A DNA stretch of 64,000 bases from Sthenelais limicola (taxonomy: Eukaryota; Annelida; Polychaeta; Phyllodocida; Sigalionidae): the NCBI GenBank assembly GCA_942159475.1, contig OW804100.1, positions 7,084,127 through 7,148,126 on the forward strand, given 5' to 3'. The position numbers and the translations under genes were made by a program. Shown here one piece after another: positions 10,072 through 20,752 of the stretch; the first letter of the stretch is position 1; each line of letters opens with the position of its first letter. The notes under the pieces are model-generated. The model was not told the DNA's origin. It did no database searches and was given only the letters and a program-made list of their open reading frames with translations.

Positions 10072-10495
10072 TGTAGTGGGTCCGCCACCCGGAATACAGC
10101 GAGGCTGTCGACTATCGCCGATCACCAACCAGGCTACGACAGCGGGGGCACTTCTACCAGCGCCGGAGACGACTACCACCAGTTCCGGCCAGTTCCGTCA
10201 GGGGGCGACATTCACCACCGTGCAGACGACACTGCAGACACCCTCTGACGGACGGTAGGCGGAGGATACTACTACCTCCGCAAGGGGATCCAGGCTTCGC
10301 TTAACACTACGGACTCGAGCCGCGCCGCGGACCGAGATACTTCTGTTGTTCAAATTAAGCACCCTTGCTTCAGTGACAATACCTTTGTAACTGTATACCT
10401 TTGGGAAATAAACCAGGTTCAAACGAATCTCCTCGTATTCGTGGTTCTTTCCGGAATTTCGTAAACTCGTGCCCACTAATCTGCGGTTCACTACA
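10072..10495 (+). repeat. 3' LTR (424 bp)
   Basis: Direct repeat of 3878-4301, with about five single-base differences. It is followed by CAAA, matching the 5' flank. Confidence 0.9.
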
Positions 10496-10499
10496 CAAA

Positions 10500-11290
10500 T
10501 GTTATCAATTAAATTTGCTGCTAATGTGAGGGATTTATTGTTAGTATTTTATGAGATCAAATTAAGAAGCAAATACACAGGAAGTTTTAATTTGTTTTTT
10601 GATTCACATATATACGTTGATACGTTGACTCTTTCCCACTTCTTTGAGTCATACAAATTTCTCGGAGGCATGGAAATCAGAGGCATGGTTCTGGTGGTTA
10701 TATGTGTTCATCAGATTAAAAAGTATACAAGAAGTTATAATTATTGAGTTGATATGCACGCAAACGGTGTGAATGTCATGAAAGGGAAAATAAGATGAGA
10801 TAACGTCTTTCAAACTTGTAACTAATATGGTTCAGAGATGACAATTTGTCAGTGAAAAGTCAGTAAATATTGGGCTAATTAGTCACTAAAAGCAGAGCTA
10901 GTATGTAATAGCTCTGCTAAAAGTCAGTAATTCTGCGGTAACCATACATGATATTTGCCTCTGCCCCCTGGTTTCCCCCTCGCCAAAATGAGGGTGGGTG
11001 GGTGGGGTGGGGGTACCAATTCTCACAATCCTGGTTAAGGTTTGTGGTGTGCGAATTTAATGCCAGTGATAATTGTCGCCACCACAACTTGCCAGAAGCA
11101 GCAATGGAAGCTTCCGGTTTCTGTGCTAAAACTAAACATTTCTTAGGAAATGGATTCCCGTCCTGCTAATTCTAAATCAATGGATGGATTTGGCACTACT
11201 AATTGTATTTAGAAAACCGTTGTTGAGTGGTGGGACTTTTGTTGAAGAACGATCAATGCGTGGTTTTGGAATTTTCTTGTTTTATTGATT
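10500..11290. other. No gene recognised
   Basis: AT-rich flank of the LTR element. A GGGTGGGTGGGG stretch lies near 10991-11012. No domain-bearing frame. Confidence 0.5.
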
Positions 11291-11294
11291 ACCC

Positions 11295-11326
11295 AACGTT
11301 TCGGTGCTCTTTGCACCTTCTTCAGG
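11295..11326 (-). ncRNA. Hammerhead-like motif of a truncated Penelope-like element
   Basis: Minus strand reads CCTGAAGAA, then a GGTGC/GCACC hairpin with a 5-nt loop, then GAAACGTT. This is the same layout as the motif in the two pseudo-LTRs of the PLE at 26.4-31.4 kb. Downstream on the minus strand is AATAAAAC. The catalytic core is CUGAAGA rather than CUGAUGA, so activity is doubtful. It is probably a remnant of another PLE. Confidence 0.5.
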
Positions 11327-12126
11327 GGTGGCGTGAACAATAATTCTAAATCAATCTGGATAATCTAACTACCTGCATGATACCGACATCATTGTGAATT
11401 GTTTGATATTAATTCATGGTGGGTAATTCTTCGATGAGCATAAACCTAGCGCGACACCCGCCCTTTATCACTTTGTCATAGCTGGAAGTGCTGTGGGACG
11501 TCCAAGCATTGCCCAGAGTACTTTCAGTTTAAAAAGATAGGCGGCGGCTAGATCAAATATCGCTAATCTAAAGCAGGACTGCAAGAATTTACAATATACT
11601 TGAGTTGACAGATGCTCCATATACTAGCCGACCTGAGGGTGGGGGGTGGCTTTGTGTGTAACTGTACGTGACAATATGGGTGGCGAAATGAGTGATAGGT
11701 GATATTTTGTTCCTCAGTCCATGTGAGAAAAGAAATTCTATGAATTATTTTCAGACAATATCTAAAGGAATACAGAAAGTTGGAGGATAAACTTGTCCCG
11801 CCATCTCACCAACAGCCTATTTTGGCCTTCTAATAACCTGCCTTTATTTTGTCCCCCAAAATGGGCAAATTAGTCATTTAAACTCCGGGGTGGGGGTGGG
11901 GGGGGATTATTGAATTTAATCAGTAAGGAAATATTTACTGGATCTAGAATCAAGGGACTGACATCAATCGATAGAAAATAGTGTGCCCTAAAATTGTTTT
12001 ATTTGACCTAAGATGTCAGCCTATTATTTTTCGAGTTATTTGCAAAAGACCTCAAAATGACCTTTGACCTTGACATTTATTGCCGAGTCATGTTTCTTCA
12101 CAGGATAACCATACTGTAACATACAG

Positions 12127-12350
12127 TCTAGGACCAAAGCCTCTCAGATCGGATAAGAATATTTTCAGTGATTGGACGCCTACTGCGCTAATGGGTTTCC
12201 TGGCCCAGGACTTAATTTAGGCGTCCTCATGAGATAACAATAACATTTTGCGGTCTTAATGGAGTTATAATGGCCCGTTGCAGTTTGGAGCAAGGTTCTT
12301 TCCCTCAGTTTGAAGGGACCCTCTCATCTTTGAGCCTAGACTGCATAGTT
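12127..12350 (+). repeat. Dispersed repeat E, copy 1
   Basis: Shares long blocks with 43627-43840: TCTAGG...CAAA...CTCAGATC..GATAAGAAT, GGTTTCCTGGC and TTTGAAGGGACC.TCTCA. The copies are clearly diverged. Ends are not defined. Confidence 0.6.
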
Positions 12351-12598
12351 TAAAAAGTTTAGTCAGCTAATTTTTTTCAAAGCCAGCTACCACTCACCAA
12401 GCTGTCCGTACTTGAGGCGCACGCCACGGTTGAGCAGCTGCAAAGGCCGGGACCTAATGGTACAAGTACATGGTCCATGGATCCGGCTACCTGCATGGTG
12501 GGGAGAGAAGGAGGAGTTGAGTATCATAGTAAACCTAGGTATTGATACAGTGACAACTATGGGCATAGTCCAGTAATTACGCTCATGCAATAATAATC

Positions 12599-12877
12599 AG
12601 GGATGAAAGTGGGGTCATGGCAAAAATACTGAAGCACCCCCTCCCCCCCCCCCCCCCCCGTGCCATCCAAGATTTGTTAAATTATAACTGATGACAATTT
12701 TGAGAGAATTTTGTCAAATCAAATTTTGTGAAATGTCTTTGAACATAATATTTTCTGAGAATATTTTCTGAGAATTTGGGGTTAAAAATGATGGAATTTG
12801 TGGGAAATTCGACAATTTTTCTAAGTTAGTTCTCAAAAATACTGATTTCAGAAGAAATACTGAAGACTTTCATCACT
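12599..12877 (+). repeat. MITE family C, copy 2
   Basis: Starts AGGGATGAAAGTGG and ends GACTTTCATCACT, with AAATACTGAAG near both ends. It contains a run of about 17 C around 12642-12659. Longer than copy 1 (951-1074). Confidence 0.55.
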
Positions 12878-13780
12878 GAATTTGATCATGATTGAAAAAT
12901 AATGATGAAGAAAGCTAATTGGCTGGGGATCTGCTAACATTCGGCTTCTTCAAAAACTAGCAAAACCTATAAGACTGTAGGCAGGGTATTTTCTGGAAAT
13001 TTAGGAAATCATTTCTTCAACGATTATATGGAACAGCCTAGGTAGGGATTTCAGAAGCCTATCAGACTATATGATATAACTATATTATGAAATAATCACT
13101 CATCCATCTGGCCTGCAATGCTAATGTTCCAGTTGAGAAACAAATTATCTACATTGATTTCTGTCAAACCCACTTTTATATCTACCTATACATATACTGA
13201 TTTTGTACTACGCTGATACTGTTGCTTATTAGTTAATATAGAACATACTTCCAAATTCAGGGATATCCGGAAGACCTGTACTCTTTACAGAGAATACTCC
13301 TATTTACATATATATATTTTTTAGTCGCTACATTGTAAAATAATATTGCTACTGTGTTAATTATGGAAATAACATTTTTGTATTGTTATTAAATACACAT
13401 TTTAACAAATCAAAGCAGTTTTCTTCTTATCTTACCTTCATGGCCATGGTTTGGGACGCAAGCCGACATAGCGGACAGACAATCCGAGGTTAATGGCTGC
13501 AGGGTGGAAACCCTTGTAAGTTGTACAACAACTCCCACAACATGTCCGCCTCCTGTCGTTGGTTGGGATGTAGGCGGACACATCCCGGCCTCCTGGGTCT
13601 CAGTGACGGGCAGAGCAGTGGGGGAGAGCCGCCCGGTCGGTCAATTTAGCAGCCCGGTCGAGGAGACGAGAGTGGAGGTAGAATGTGACGTCACTGGGGT
13701 AGTAGGCCTGACGGGGACATTCTGACGGTAGGCAACAGCCTGCAAGCACACACTACATTGTCAAATCTCACCTTATAGAG

Positions 13781-14153
13781 GATCAGATCATCAAAAAGTG
13801 TACACTTCTCTTAAATAACCATAATTTAAGACAGAATTAAGCTTCAAAAATAGAGTTCAGCATAACCAGAAAGGTGTTTGGAAGCAACACAACACATAAT
13901 ATACTCAGGTGTATCTAGTATTTATCATTTCTAAGCCTATTTTTGCAGAATTAACTAGATGTGTAGGGCTGCAAAGTGTACATTTTGTGACTATTTGACC
14001 CATGATCTACAGGGTGAAATCACCAAAATATGTACATTCGCAATACCATTTGCAATATCAATTGTACTCAGATATAACTATATTTATCATTTCGCAGCTT
14101 ATTTTTAGAAGAATTTACTAAATGTGTCGCGCTGCCAATTGTACATCATCTGA
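13781..14153 (+). repeat. MITE family A, two diverged copies
   Basis: 13781-14003 and 14021-14153 each resemble the family consensus (inner blocks CTCAG.TATA.CTA, AGAATT.ACTA.ATGTGT and GCTGCCAATTGTACAT) but with weak ends. They are the oldest-looking members in the window. Confidence 0.5.
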
Positions 14154-14290
14154 CGACAGGGCAAAGTGGGACAGGACAATTGTGATTTGTCACAGGAAAA
14201 TGAGTCACAAGTCGCACAAATATATTTAAACTGCTTTTAAAATATAGTCAGGGGTGTGAAGTTAATCGTTTGTTATGATGAGAAATAATT

Positions 14291-14705
14291 ATGTGATCCG
14301 TATTAGGAAAATAAGTCACAAGTCGCAAAATATGGAGTTTGAGATATCACCATATTTAAAAAGAGGAGATTAGGCGGATTCCAATGATAGTAAGCACTAG
14401 GACATCTAATAAGTATTTCTATATTTTAAGTTTGATATTTTTTTTATTTTTTTTTTAAGTTTGCAATGTTTCTGGATGGGTAATTGCCAGTAAAGTAACT
14501 AAATATACTCCATACGAAGGCCTTCAAAACGCAAGAATATATTTAATACAATATCCCGAAATTTGGTACATATATTCATATGACTACAAGTGCTAAACTC
14601 TCCAAGAATCAGAACATTTTAATAAAGAGATCTTGTGGGAAAAACACTTTGAAAAATATAAATTTTGCGACTTGTGATTCAATTTTCCTGGAACACATTA
14701 CATAT
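14291..14705 (+). repeat. MITE family B, copy 1
   Basis: Starts ATGTGATCCGTATTAGG and contains AGTCACAAGTCGCAAAAT. The right end is the inverse, ATTTTGCGACTTGTGATTCA...GAACACATTACATAT. Other copies lie at 44660-44976 and 47234-47668. A further end fragment lies just upstream (about 14182-14215). Confidence 0.65.
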
Positions 14706-15019
14706 GTCCAGTCCATATGACCTAAAGAACGACCTTGAGGTAACCAACCTGAGAACGCACCTGCTTTTGAACAAGTCGTCATAGATGATCCAGGCGTGAT
14801 GTCCCTTATCCCTCAACAATTCACCCAGTGCGCAGGCGCAGTAGTGTGAGATACTGGAGTGGGCCGCATCAGACGCAGTGGCGAAATGTTGGTGTGGCCT
14901 AGCCGAGGGTTGGAGTGAGTGACCGGTGTAGCGGTGAGGTCAGTTAGTTGCTTGACCACTGCACTCTCAGGTGGGAGGGGGTTCTCGGCCCTACCAATAA
15001 TCCCATTCATTCGAGGTGG

Positions 15020-15930
15020 TCATTAATGTGACTCATTTCATCGCATCTAAAAAGGAAAATATTTTTCTATGTATATGTAATGCCATACATTGTGTCTACT
15101 TTCCATATACTTCTCACTGTTATTCTATAATGCTCTATGTACAAATGGGTGCGCACGTTGCGCGCGCATTTATCAGTGCAAATGCTATTTCTATTTAACT
15201 ACCCGAGGTGGCGTCTTGTTCCAGTATACTTCATTATTTTATTACCTCATCTTTACTACCTTTTATCACACTTCTGTTCTACTACACCCTTTGGGTCGTG
15301 TGGTAGTCTCTGTAATATCGGGTATTGCTGATTCTATTAAACAGAATAAATATAAACTATAGACTTGTTCTGGTTGTTATTGCTTCTGCCCAACGATTCC
15401 AAGGGTCATTACAATATAATATTAACACTTCCTGGGGTCGGGGTTGACGGACATTATTTATACCATAAACTATAAGTGACATAATTCCTGCATCCATATA
15501 ATATAAAGCTAGAGCGATTTCCAGGAAAGGAGGTAGAAAAGAAATGGTAGAAAGAAGGTTTTCTTTGTCCGGAATGTTCTCGGAATTTGTTGTTTTACAA
15601 ACCACTTTACTCATCTTTGGAGGTCTCTCCCCCCTCTCTGGATGTCGTCGTATGTGGTTTGTGAAGGTATTTGGGGTGGAAATGTGATTTTGAAGCCTTT
15701 TTTAAATCGGGATAACCACACTTCTATTTATAGCCTGGGAAAGCCCCTGTGAGATACTACGTCATTTTCCACAACCTACATCCAGGGGGACACAGTATAA
15801 TTTGTAAAGATTTCCAACACACATCATTAGTTTGGTGGTTTGCCCAGACGTAAGGATTTGTCTCTAGGAAACTGATCTTTTGAACAAGATAGAAAGGCAT
15901 GGCCTGTCTCTATGTAGACTGACAGCAAAG
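15020..15930. other. No gene recognised
   Basis: AT-rich with several short ORFs on both strands and no domains or clear repeat ends. Confidence 0.45.
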
Positions 15931-15939
15931 TATGGATAC

Positions 15940-16345
15940 TCAAAAGGAAAGGGAGCATGAGGAAGAGGGGAGGAGAGGGAACAGGAGATATTGTTGGGAG
16001 AGAAAAACAGGTATGAAAGACAGAAGAGGGGAGGGGAAAAGAGCGAGAGGGGGAAGTATGGGGAGAGAGGGTGACTGTTCTACATGCAGAGGAGTGGGAG
16101 AGTGCAGAAGAGGGTGTAGGAATAGGAGAGGGGGAGGGAAAGAAGAGGGGGGAACGAGAGGAAGGAGATGATGTAGGGGAAAGGAGCAAGGGGAGGGAGA
16201 GAAAGCTGGGAGCGGGGCCATGAGGAAGAGGGGAGGGAGAGGGGGAGAATTTGAGATGGGGTTGGGAGAGAAAAACAGGTATGAGAGACAGAGAAGAGGG
16301 GGAGGGAAAAGTTGGAGGGGTAAGCGTGGGGAGAGAGGGTGACCG
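15940..16345 (+). repeat. Purine-rich tract with about 260-bp tandem duplication
   Basis: Nearly all A/G on the plus strand. The block GGGAGAGAAAAACAGGTATG occurs near 15996 and again near 16265, each followed by similar purine sequence ending in GGGGAGAGAGGGTGAC. Long Ser/Pro/Leu-rich minus-strand ORFs here are a by-product of the composition. Confidence 0.7.
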
Positions 16346-16393
16346 TCCATAGGACGGGTACTTTGCTAGTCATATATATAGGGGAAAGCTTTT

Positions 16394-16578
16394 TTTTTTT
16401 TTTTGTATAAAATATCTTTATTTACGACATATAACAAATACATCCAGAATTCTTGTAAACAGTGGTGTATAATTATCATCCATTGTAGCTGAAAGAGATT
16501 GGCGTTAATGTGTTAGTGTTGAGACGAGTAAATACAATGTTATATAGATGGTCCACGCAGTAGCCTCTCAAGTCTCGT
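16394..16578 (-). mobile_element. 5'-truncated retroposon 3' end
   Basis: A poly-T run on the plus strand (poly-A on the minus) is preceded on the minus strand by GTCGTAAATAAAG, a polyadenylation signal. The 13-bp sequence GGGGAAAGCTTTT flanks it at 16381-16393 and 16579-16591, a target-site duplication. At 185 bp it is a short LINE 3' end or a SINE inserted in minus orientation. Confidence 0.65.
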
Positions 16579-16648
16579 GGGGAAAGCTTTTAACAACACT
16601 TTCAAACTAAAATAAATTGCAATCGAAATGTGCTGGAAAATCAATGAT

Positions 16649-16800
16649 AGGGATGGAAGTGGATTCATGGTAAAAATACTAAAATATTTTTGGCAAGGGA
16701 AATGTGAATCCCCCACCCGGGGCCCATCTCCCCGCGGAAACTAAGCAAATGTAACCGCAGAACTAAGCGATTTTTGTCATTTTGATTATTGAAATCTTCG
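16649..16800 (+). repeat. MITE family C, partial copy 3
   Basis: Starts AGGGATGGAAGTGGATTCATGG with AAAATACTA as in the other copies. The right end is not well preserved. Confidence 0.4.
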
Positions 16801-16839
16801 ACAGTAAATTAAATTTCATGAAATGTTTTGGGGAGATAT

Positions 16840-17430
16840 GATGAGATGGGGAGGTGGGGAGGGAGGGAGGGTGGTGGGCAGGAGAAGAGGGTGAAAGAAC
16901 AGGGGAAGAAAAGAGCGGCGAGCGTGGGAAAGGGGGGAGGTGGGGAGGGGAGGGGGAGAGAAGGGAGGGGAAGGAGAGGATAAGGGGAGAAAGAGGGAGG
17001 GTGTGGAGCGGGTGTGGAGGAATCGTAGAGGAGGGAGAATAGGGAAAGAGGGGGAGAGAAGAGGGGGAGGACGAGAGGGAGAGGGAAAGAGTATAGGGGA
17101 GGACGGAGAGATAAGTTGGGGAGAGAATGGAGAGGGGGATGTGGAGAGAGAGAGAGGGAGAGCAGAGGGAGAGGGGGAGTGAGGAGAAGAGGGGAGGTAG
17201 AGAGAGAGATCACGGGTTAGATAGAAAAAGAGGGGAGGGCGTGTAGGTGAGAGAAGAGAAAGGAGGAGGGAGGGGACAGAAAAAAGAGAGGGGGGAGGGA
17301 GAGGAAGAGAGAGAGAAAGAATGAAAGAAGGGGGAGGCTGGAGAGAGGAGAGAGCAGCTATAGGAAGAGGGTGAATGAAAGGAGAGGGGAGATGGGGAGG
17401 GGGCAGAGGGGGAGAGGAAAAGGGGGAGCC
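16840..17430 (+). repeat. Long purine tract (about 590 bp)
   Basis: Plus strand is almost entirely G/A with only scattered pyrimidines, made of irregular GGGGAGA/GAGAGG units. It is a candidate for triplex or other non-B DNA. The 134- and 211-codon minus-strand ORFs here are Ser/Pro/Leu-only and are rejected as genes. Confidence 0.75.
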
Positions 17431-17449
17431 GAGCCGGGCCCGGGGGATC

Positions 17450-18660
17450 AATCTATCTAACAGTTCCTACCCATTCTTCGCCATTTAGGCACTCAGCGGA
17501 AGACCTACCTAGACACCTGTCTATTTAGAATGTTGGATGACCTCACTGTAAATAACATCTATTGCAATAAAGAATTCTTGAATTGAATACCTTTTACAGG
17601 GATGTCAATAGTTTTAAGTCGAGTGGCTATTTTGGACTGTTAATAGTCAGCTACAGTACTTTCAAGTGAGCAGCTGTCAAGTATTGTCATAAGTAGCTCT
17701 AAGTGCCCCTAACCCCAAGACAATGTAATGTAGGCGGTTTATGAGCCATTACATTCACATGATTTCAAATCTGATGACACGTTTTCCGAGATTTCGGTTG
17801 CCTGGCAACCGTTCCCGCATTTTCTAAATCTCGGCCTAGGCCTAATATACAGTGTGGTTTTGAAAACGTAGAAACGGCTCTATATATTCTTGCAAATGCC
17901 GTTATTCGTTAAAATATGTCTGTACTTAGTCATAGAAGAATGTAAATAGGTTTCCCACCAAGCCGAGCAATGCAATTTAGCATTAGAAGCTATTAGAACA
18001 GGCCGGTCGGGCGGGAAGTGGGTCTTGCTGCAGTCAGTGAACCTTGCACACCCGACCACATGACCGCCGGTTACGTTACGTGAAATTTTGTGCGGCAAAT
18101 CTCTGAATTTAAGCTAATTTATCCAAATGCGTCACAGAAACGTATCAGAATTGGTGAGCTCTAGCCGTTAGAACGCCAGTCTAGGTGTAAAATATGCATG
18201 TCATTCAATATAAAGTGCAAAATACATCGCTGAAAGTTACTCACTCAACTGTGGCTGTGCCTGTGGTGACCAGTGCGTTCCGATTCCCTGTGAAGAACTG
18301 ATGTACGGGTTTTTGGTTCAACCAAGGACTTCCGGGGGCGGGGTGAAGAAGCAGAGAGAAGGGGGCGGGGCGAGTGTGTTTGTGCCGAGTGGCGGGGGTG
18401 GCGCGGGGGGGGGGGGGGGGGGGGGAGGCAGAATGTTTGGTTGAGGGAAAGATACTCTCGAATGGTTTTGACCCTAATTTTGTAAAATTAGAAACAAATT
18501 TGCAACAATGAAAGCCACATATCAAGATAAAAGGCCAGATGAAAATTCAATTTGGGTCACAATGAGGCCCTATTCAACATGAAAATTCATCAAAATTAGG
18601 GCAAAATTCAAACTTTTAAATACAAATCACACAAATAAGTGATCTATTACGAAATAAAAA
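17450..18660. other. No gene recognised; G run
   Basis: Mixed sequence with a run of about 21 G at 18405-18425. A minus-strand frame at 18241-18525 ends before GTGAGT-like sequence but shows no domain. Confidence 0.45.
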
Positions 18661-18689
18661 CAATATGGGCCATGCCCTAATCACCATTC

Positions 18690-19060
18690 AATATCTCATA
18701 TCCACTTGAAAACATTATCTCAACTATTTATGCATGTCCCATTATCCATTAGGCTATCCCATATAGAGTTGAAACGATTATTTCAATCATTTACACAGGA
18801 CAAAAGGGTCGTAAATTACAAAAGGGTCAGATCCAATAGCCACCAAGGGCTATACTTACGCCACATGAAAAAAGGTGGATTGGTTATTTTTTTAAAATAA
18901 CAACAATAGGGGTCACACCCTGTAACCATTGGAGTCCCATAGCCACTTGAAAGCATTTTCCCGACTATTTACACATGATAAAAGGGTCAGATCCTATGGT
19001 AAGCAAGGGCTACATTTATGCCACACACTTACATTGAAAATAGATGAAAGCAATAATCTT
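18690..19060 (+). repeat. Diverged tandem repeat, about 180-bp unit
   Basis: The blocks CCACTTGAAA.CATT..C..ACTATTTA, AAAGGGTCAGATCC.AT and AAGGGCTA.A.TTA.GCCACA recur about 180-230 bp apart. No ends or coding frame. Confidence 0.45.
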
Positions 19061-19558
19061 TAGATACATTATAGCCTAATTTCACCTTTTGCTTTTTCAA
19101 ATCAATTAAAAACTATTTAAATAATAGATTCTACTCAGAATTGAGAATCATTTGTCATAATGAGGCGCTTTTTGACCTAAAATTACTGCAAAATGAAACA
19201 AAATGTAAAGTTTTAACCACAAATTATACAGATGATGGGACGGTTTGCACCCAAGTACCAAATATGGATTAAAACTCTTCTGCTAGAATTTTTGAAACTG
19301 TAATGTCTTCTTAGTAAGGAGGCTACACCTATGTCACAAATAGACATTTTGAACAATTTTCGCCCTTAGGGGGCAGTCATTGAATATATTTGAAAAAAAA
19401 TAATGCCCTCTCATTATGAGATCTTGAAATCTGACCAGGAATTAGGTAATTCAATTCTAATATTTTGTTGCCTATTTTGTGGATTTGATTTGAGGAGGGT
19501 GATGTAAGTATAGCCTACAAGTTTGAAAATGGGGTTTAGAAAGATAAACTCTTCCTTA

Positions 19559-19985
19559 GACCCAGTTCCTTGTCCTGGGAGAGTCTGTGACCTTGACCTT
19601 GGTATTGAGAGGTTGTGATTGGCTGACTCCAGAGAGTGCTGCCCTATTTGAACAATGGTTTAGCAATTTTTCATACATAATGGTATAACAGTATGCCAGT
19701 TGTCACTAGAGCTCCCATAGGCAAGTGGTTAGAGCACTGGACTCCCAATGCAGCCTTGCTGGTTCGATTCCCCATTGGGCCAAGCATTTTTTGCCACACT
19801 TTTTGCAACCATGTGTCATTATGTGATGAAAAATTGCTGTAATTGTAAAAGGAGTAAAAAATCTTTTTTTGAATTAGAATTTTTTCTCAAGCAATTATTC
19901 TGTCCCTTGTAAATGCTTTTGAATTGTATTGAATGCACTGCTGTGATCACATGAGATACATAAGACTAGAAATAAAGAGTGGTCT
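19559..19985 (+). repeat. tRNA-containing repeat, copy 1 (427 bp)
   Basis: Nearly identical to 20753-21167. Both begin GACCCAGTTCCTTGTCCTGG and end AATAAAGAGTGGTCT. The unit carries a tRNA-like segment in its middle. Copy 1 has an extra 11 bp after the tRNA-like part. Probably a mobile or duplicated SINE-like unit. Confidence 0.75.
19711..19782 (+). tRNA. tRNA-like sequence (pseudo-tRNA or SINE head)
   Basis: 72 nt with an A-box-like TAGGCAAGTGGTTAGAGCA and a B box GGTTCGATTCC. The anticodon-loop position reads CTCCCAA (anticodon CCC if real). Anticodon stem is close to complementary, but the T stem and acceptor stem pair poorly. It therefore looks like an internal pol III promoter remnant, not a working tRNA. 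Confidence 0.45.
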
Positions 19986-20224
19986 GCAGTTGGACATCCA
20001 GTCCAGAAGAGTAGGCGGCTGCTAGTCGGCGCTTTGCGAATGTAATTTAGATAATGTTTAGGCCGTTTTTGTATTGTTGTTAAAGCATTAGATGGATATT
20101 TTGTTTCTCCTGCCTTTCCCATCACCACAAACCATCAAACCCACCCGCCATCCCTGTTGCCGGCCGTGTATTGACAGCACTACACGGCCAACCAAGTATA
20201 GGATGAAAAAAAGAAATGAGTAAG

Positions 20225-20291
20225 GCTGGTGCGAGACTCGAGCTTGCTACGCTCAGGTCCGAAGGCGAAGCCTCTGCCACTGAGCCACGGC
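20225..20291 (-). tRNA. Weak tRNA-like sequence
   Basis: The minus strand holds TGGCTCAGTGGCAGAGG (A-box-like) and AGCTCGAGTCTCG (weak B box) at tRNA spacing. Stems are imperfect. It lies between the two copies of the 427-bp repeat and is probably a SINE or pseudo-tRNA. Confidence 0.35.
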
Positions 20292-20752
20292 TGTTCAGTG
20301 AGAGGCCTAGGCTAAGTTCTGGAGTGATATAAGAGTGGGCTGCCGGTTGCTAATGTGTGGAAAGTGGCCGAAATAGCTTATTCTAGGGTGGTGTGGAGAA
20401 GGGACCTACATTAGGATTAGGAGAATAGTCGGGGGGAGTGGATAGGGAGACTGGAATTGTTCGTCACATGGGTTTTTTAAAAGTTAGATGCAATATACCG
20501 GCAAGCTCTCTCCTATGTTGCCCCAACCGGGAACGGTAGGTGCGACTGCACAAAATCTCAGGAGAGTTACCTTGACGGCAACATAGGTGCCGCCACTGAG
20601 GTCGCTAGAAGTCTAGTGGATAGACTGTGGAGCTTCAAGTCTATAGGTTGACAGTACAGAATGGTGTTGGAGGTAACATTTTTTTGTCACACCATTTAGC
20701 AATAGGTCTGGCCAGATTTGTTGGTCTGTGATTGGCCATTCCATCTGCCTTT

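Larger units (their letters stand above)
3878..10495 (+). mobile_element. Complete LTR retroelement lacking pol (non-autonomous)
   Basis: Two 424-bp direct repeats start TGTAGTG and end CACTACA (7-bp terminal inverted repeat), and differ at only about five positions. The element is flanked by CAAA on both sides (3874-3877 and 10496-10499), a 4-bp target duplication of the Gypsy-like type. A primer-binding-site-like TGG follows the 5' LTR and a purine tract precedes the 3' LTR. The 5.8 kb interior has no reverse transcriptase, RNase H, protease or integrase motif in any frame. It holds two groups of other ORFs and an internal TATA promoter. It therefore must move with enzymes from another element. 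Near-identical LTRs indicate a recent insertion. Confidence 0.88.
12398..14975 (-). pseudogene. ATP synthase F1 subunit alpha-like, decayed, with introns
   Basis: Three minus-strand exon-like blocks match successive parts of mitochondrial ATP synthase alpha. 14975-14761 holds VVKQLTD, ATASDAA and LLRDKGHHAWIIYDD, then donor GTGCGT. 13739-13436, after acceptor CTTGCAG, holds AVAYRQ, FYLHSRLLDRAAK, VSAYIPTN, YKG and INLGLSV, ending at AMAMK-like codons before GTAAGA. 12490-12398, after ATGCAG, holds VAGS and QLLNRGVRL, then GTGAGT. Frames change several times inside blocks, an in-frame stop is present, and a core segment after VAGS is missing. The family is highly conserved in animals, so this is a dead duplicate rather than the working gene. 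Retained introns mean segmental duplication, not retroposition. The P-loop exon was not found. Confidence 0.75.

Noticed and set aside
14829..14840. Perfect NRF1-type site TGCGCAGGCGCA suggesting a promoter
   Set aside because: It falls inside the ATP synthase alpha exon relic, where the sequence is explained by coding ancestry.
15827..17451. Ser/Pro/Leu-rich minus-strand ORFs up to 211 codons
   Set aside because: Products of purine-tract composition; stop codons are rare in such sequence and no domain is present.
19711..19782. Functional tRNA-Gly(CCC)
   Set aside because: Boxes A and B are good but the T and acceptor stems pair poorly, and it sits inside a repeated unit.
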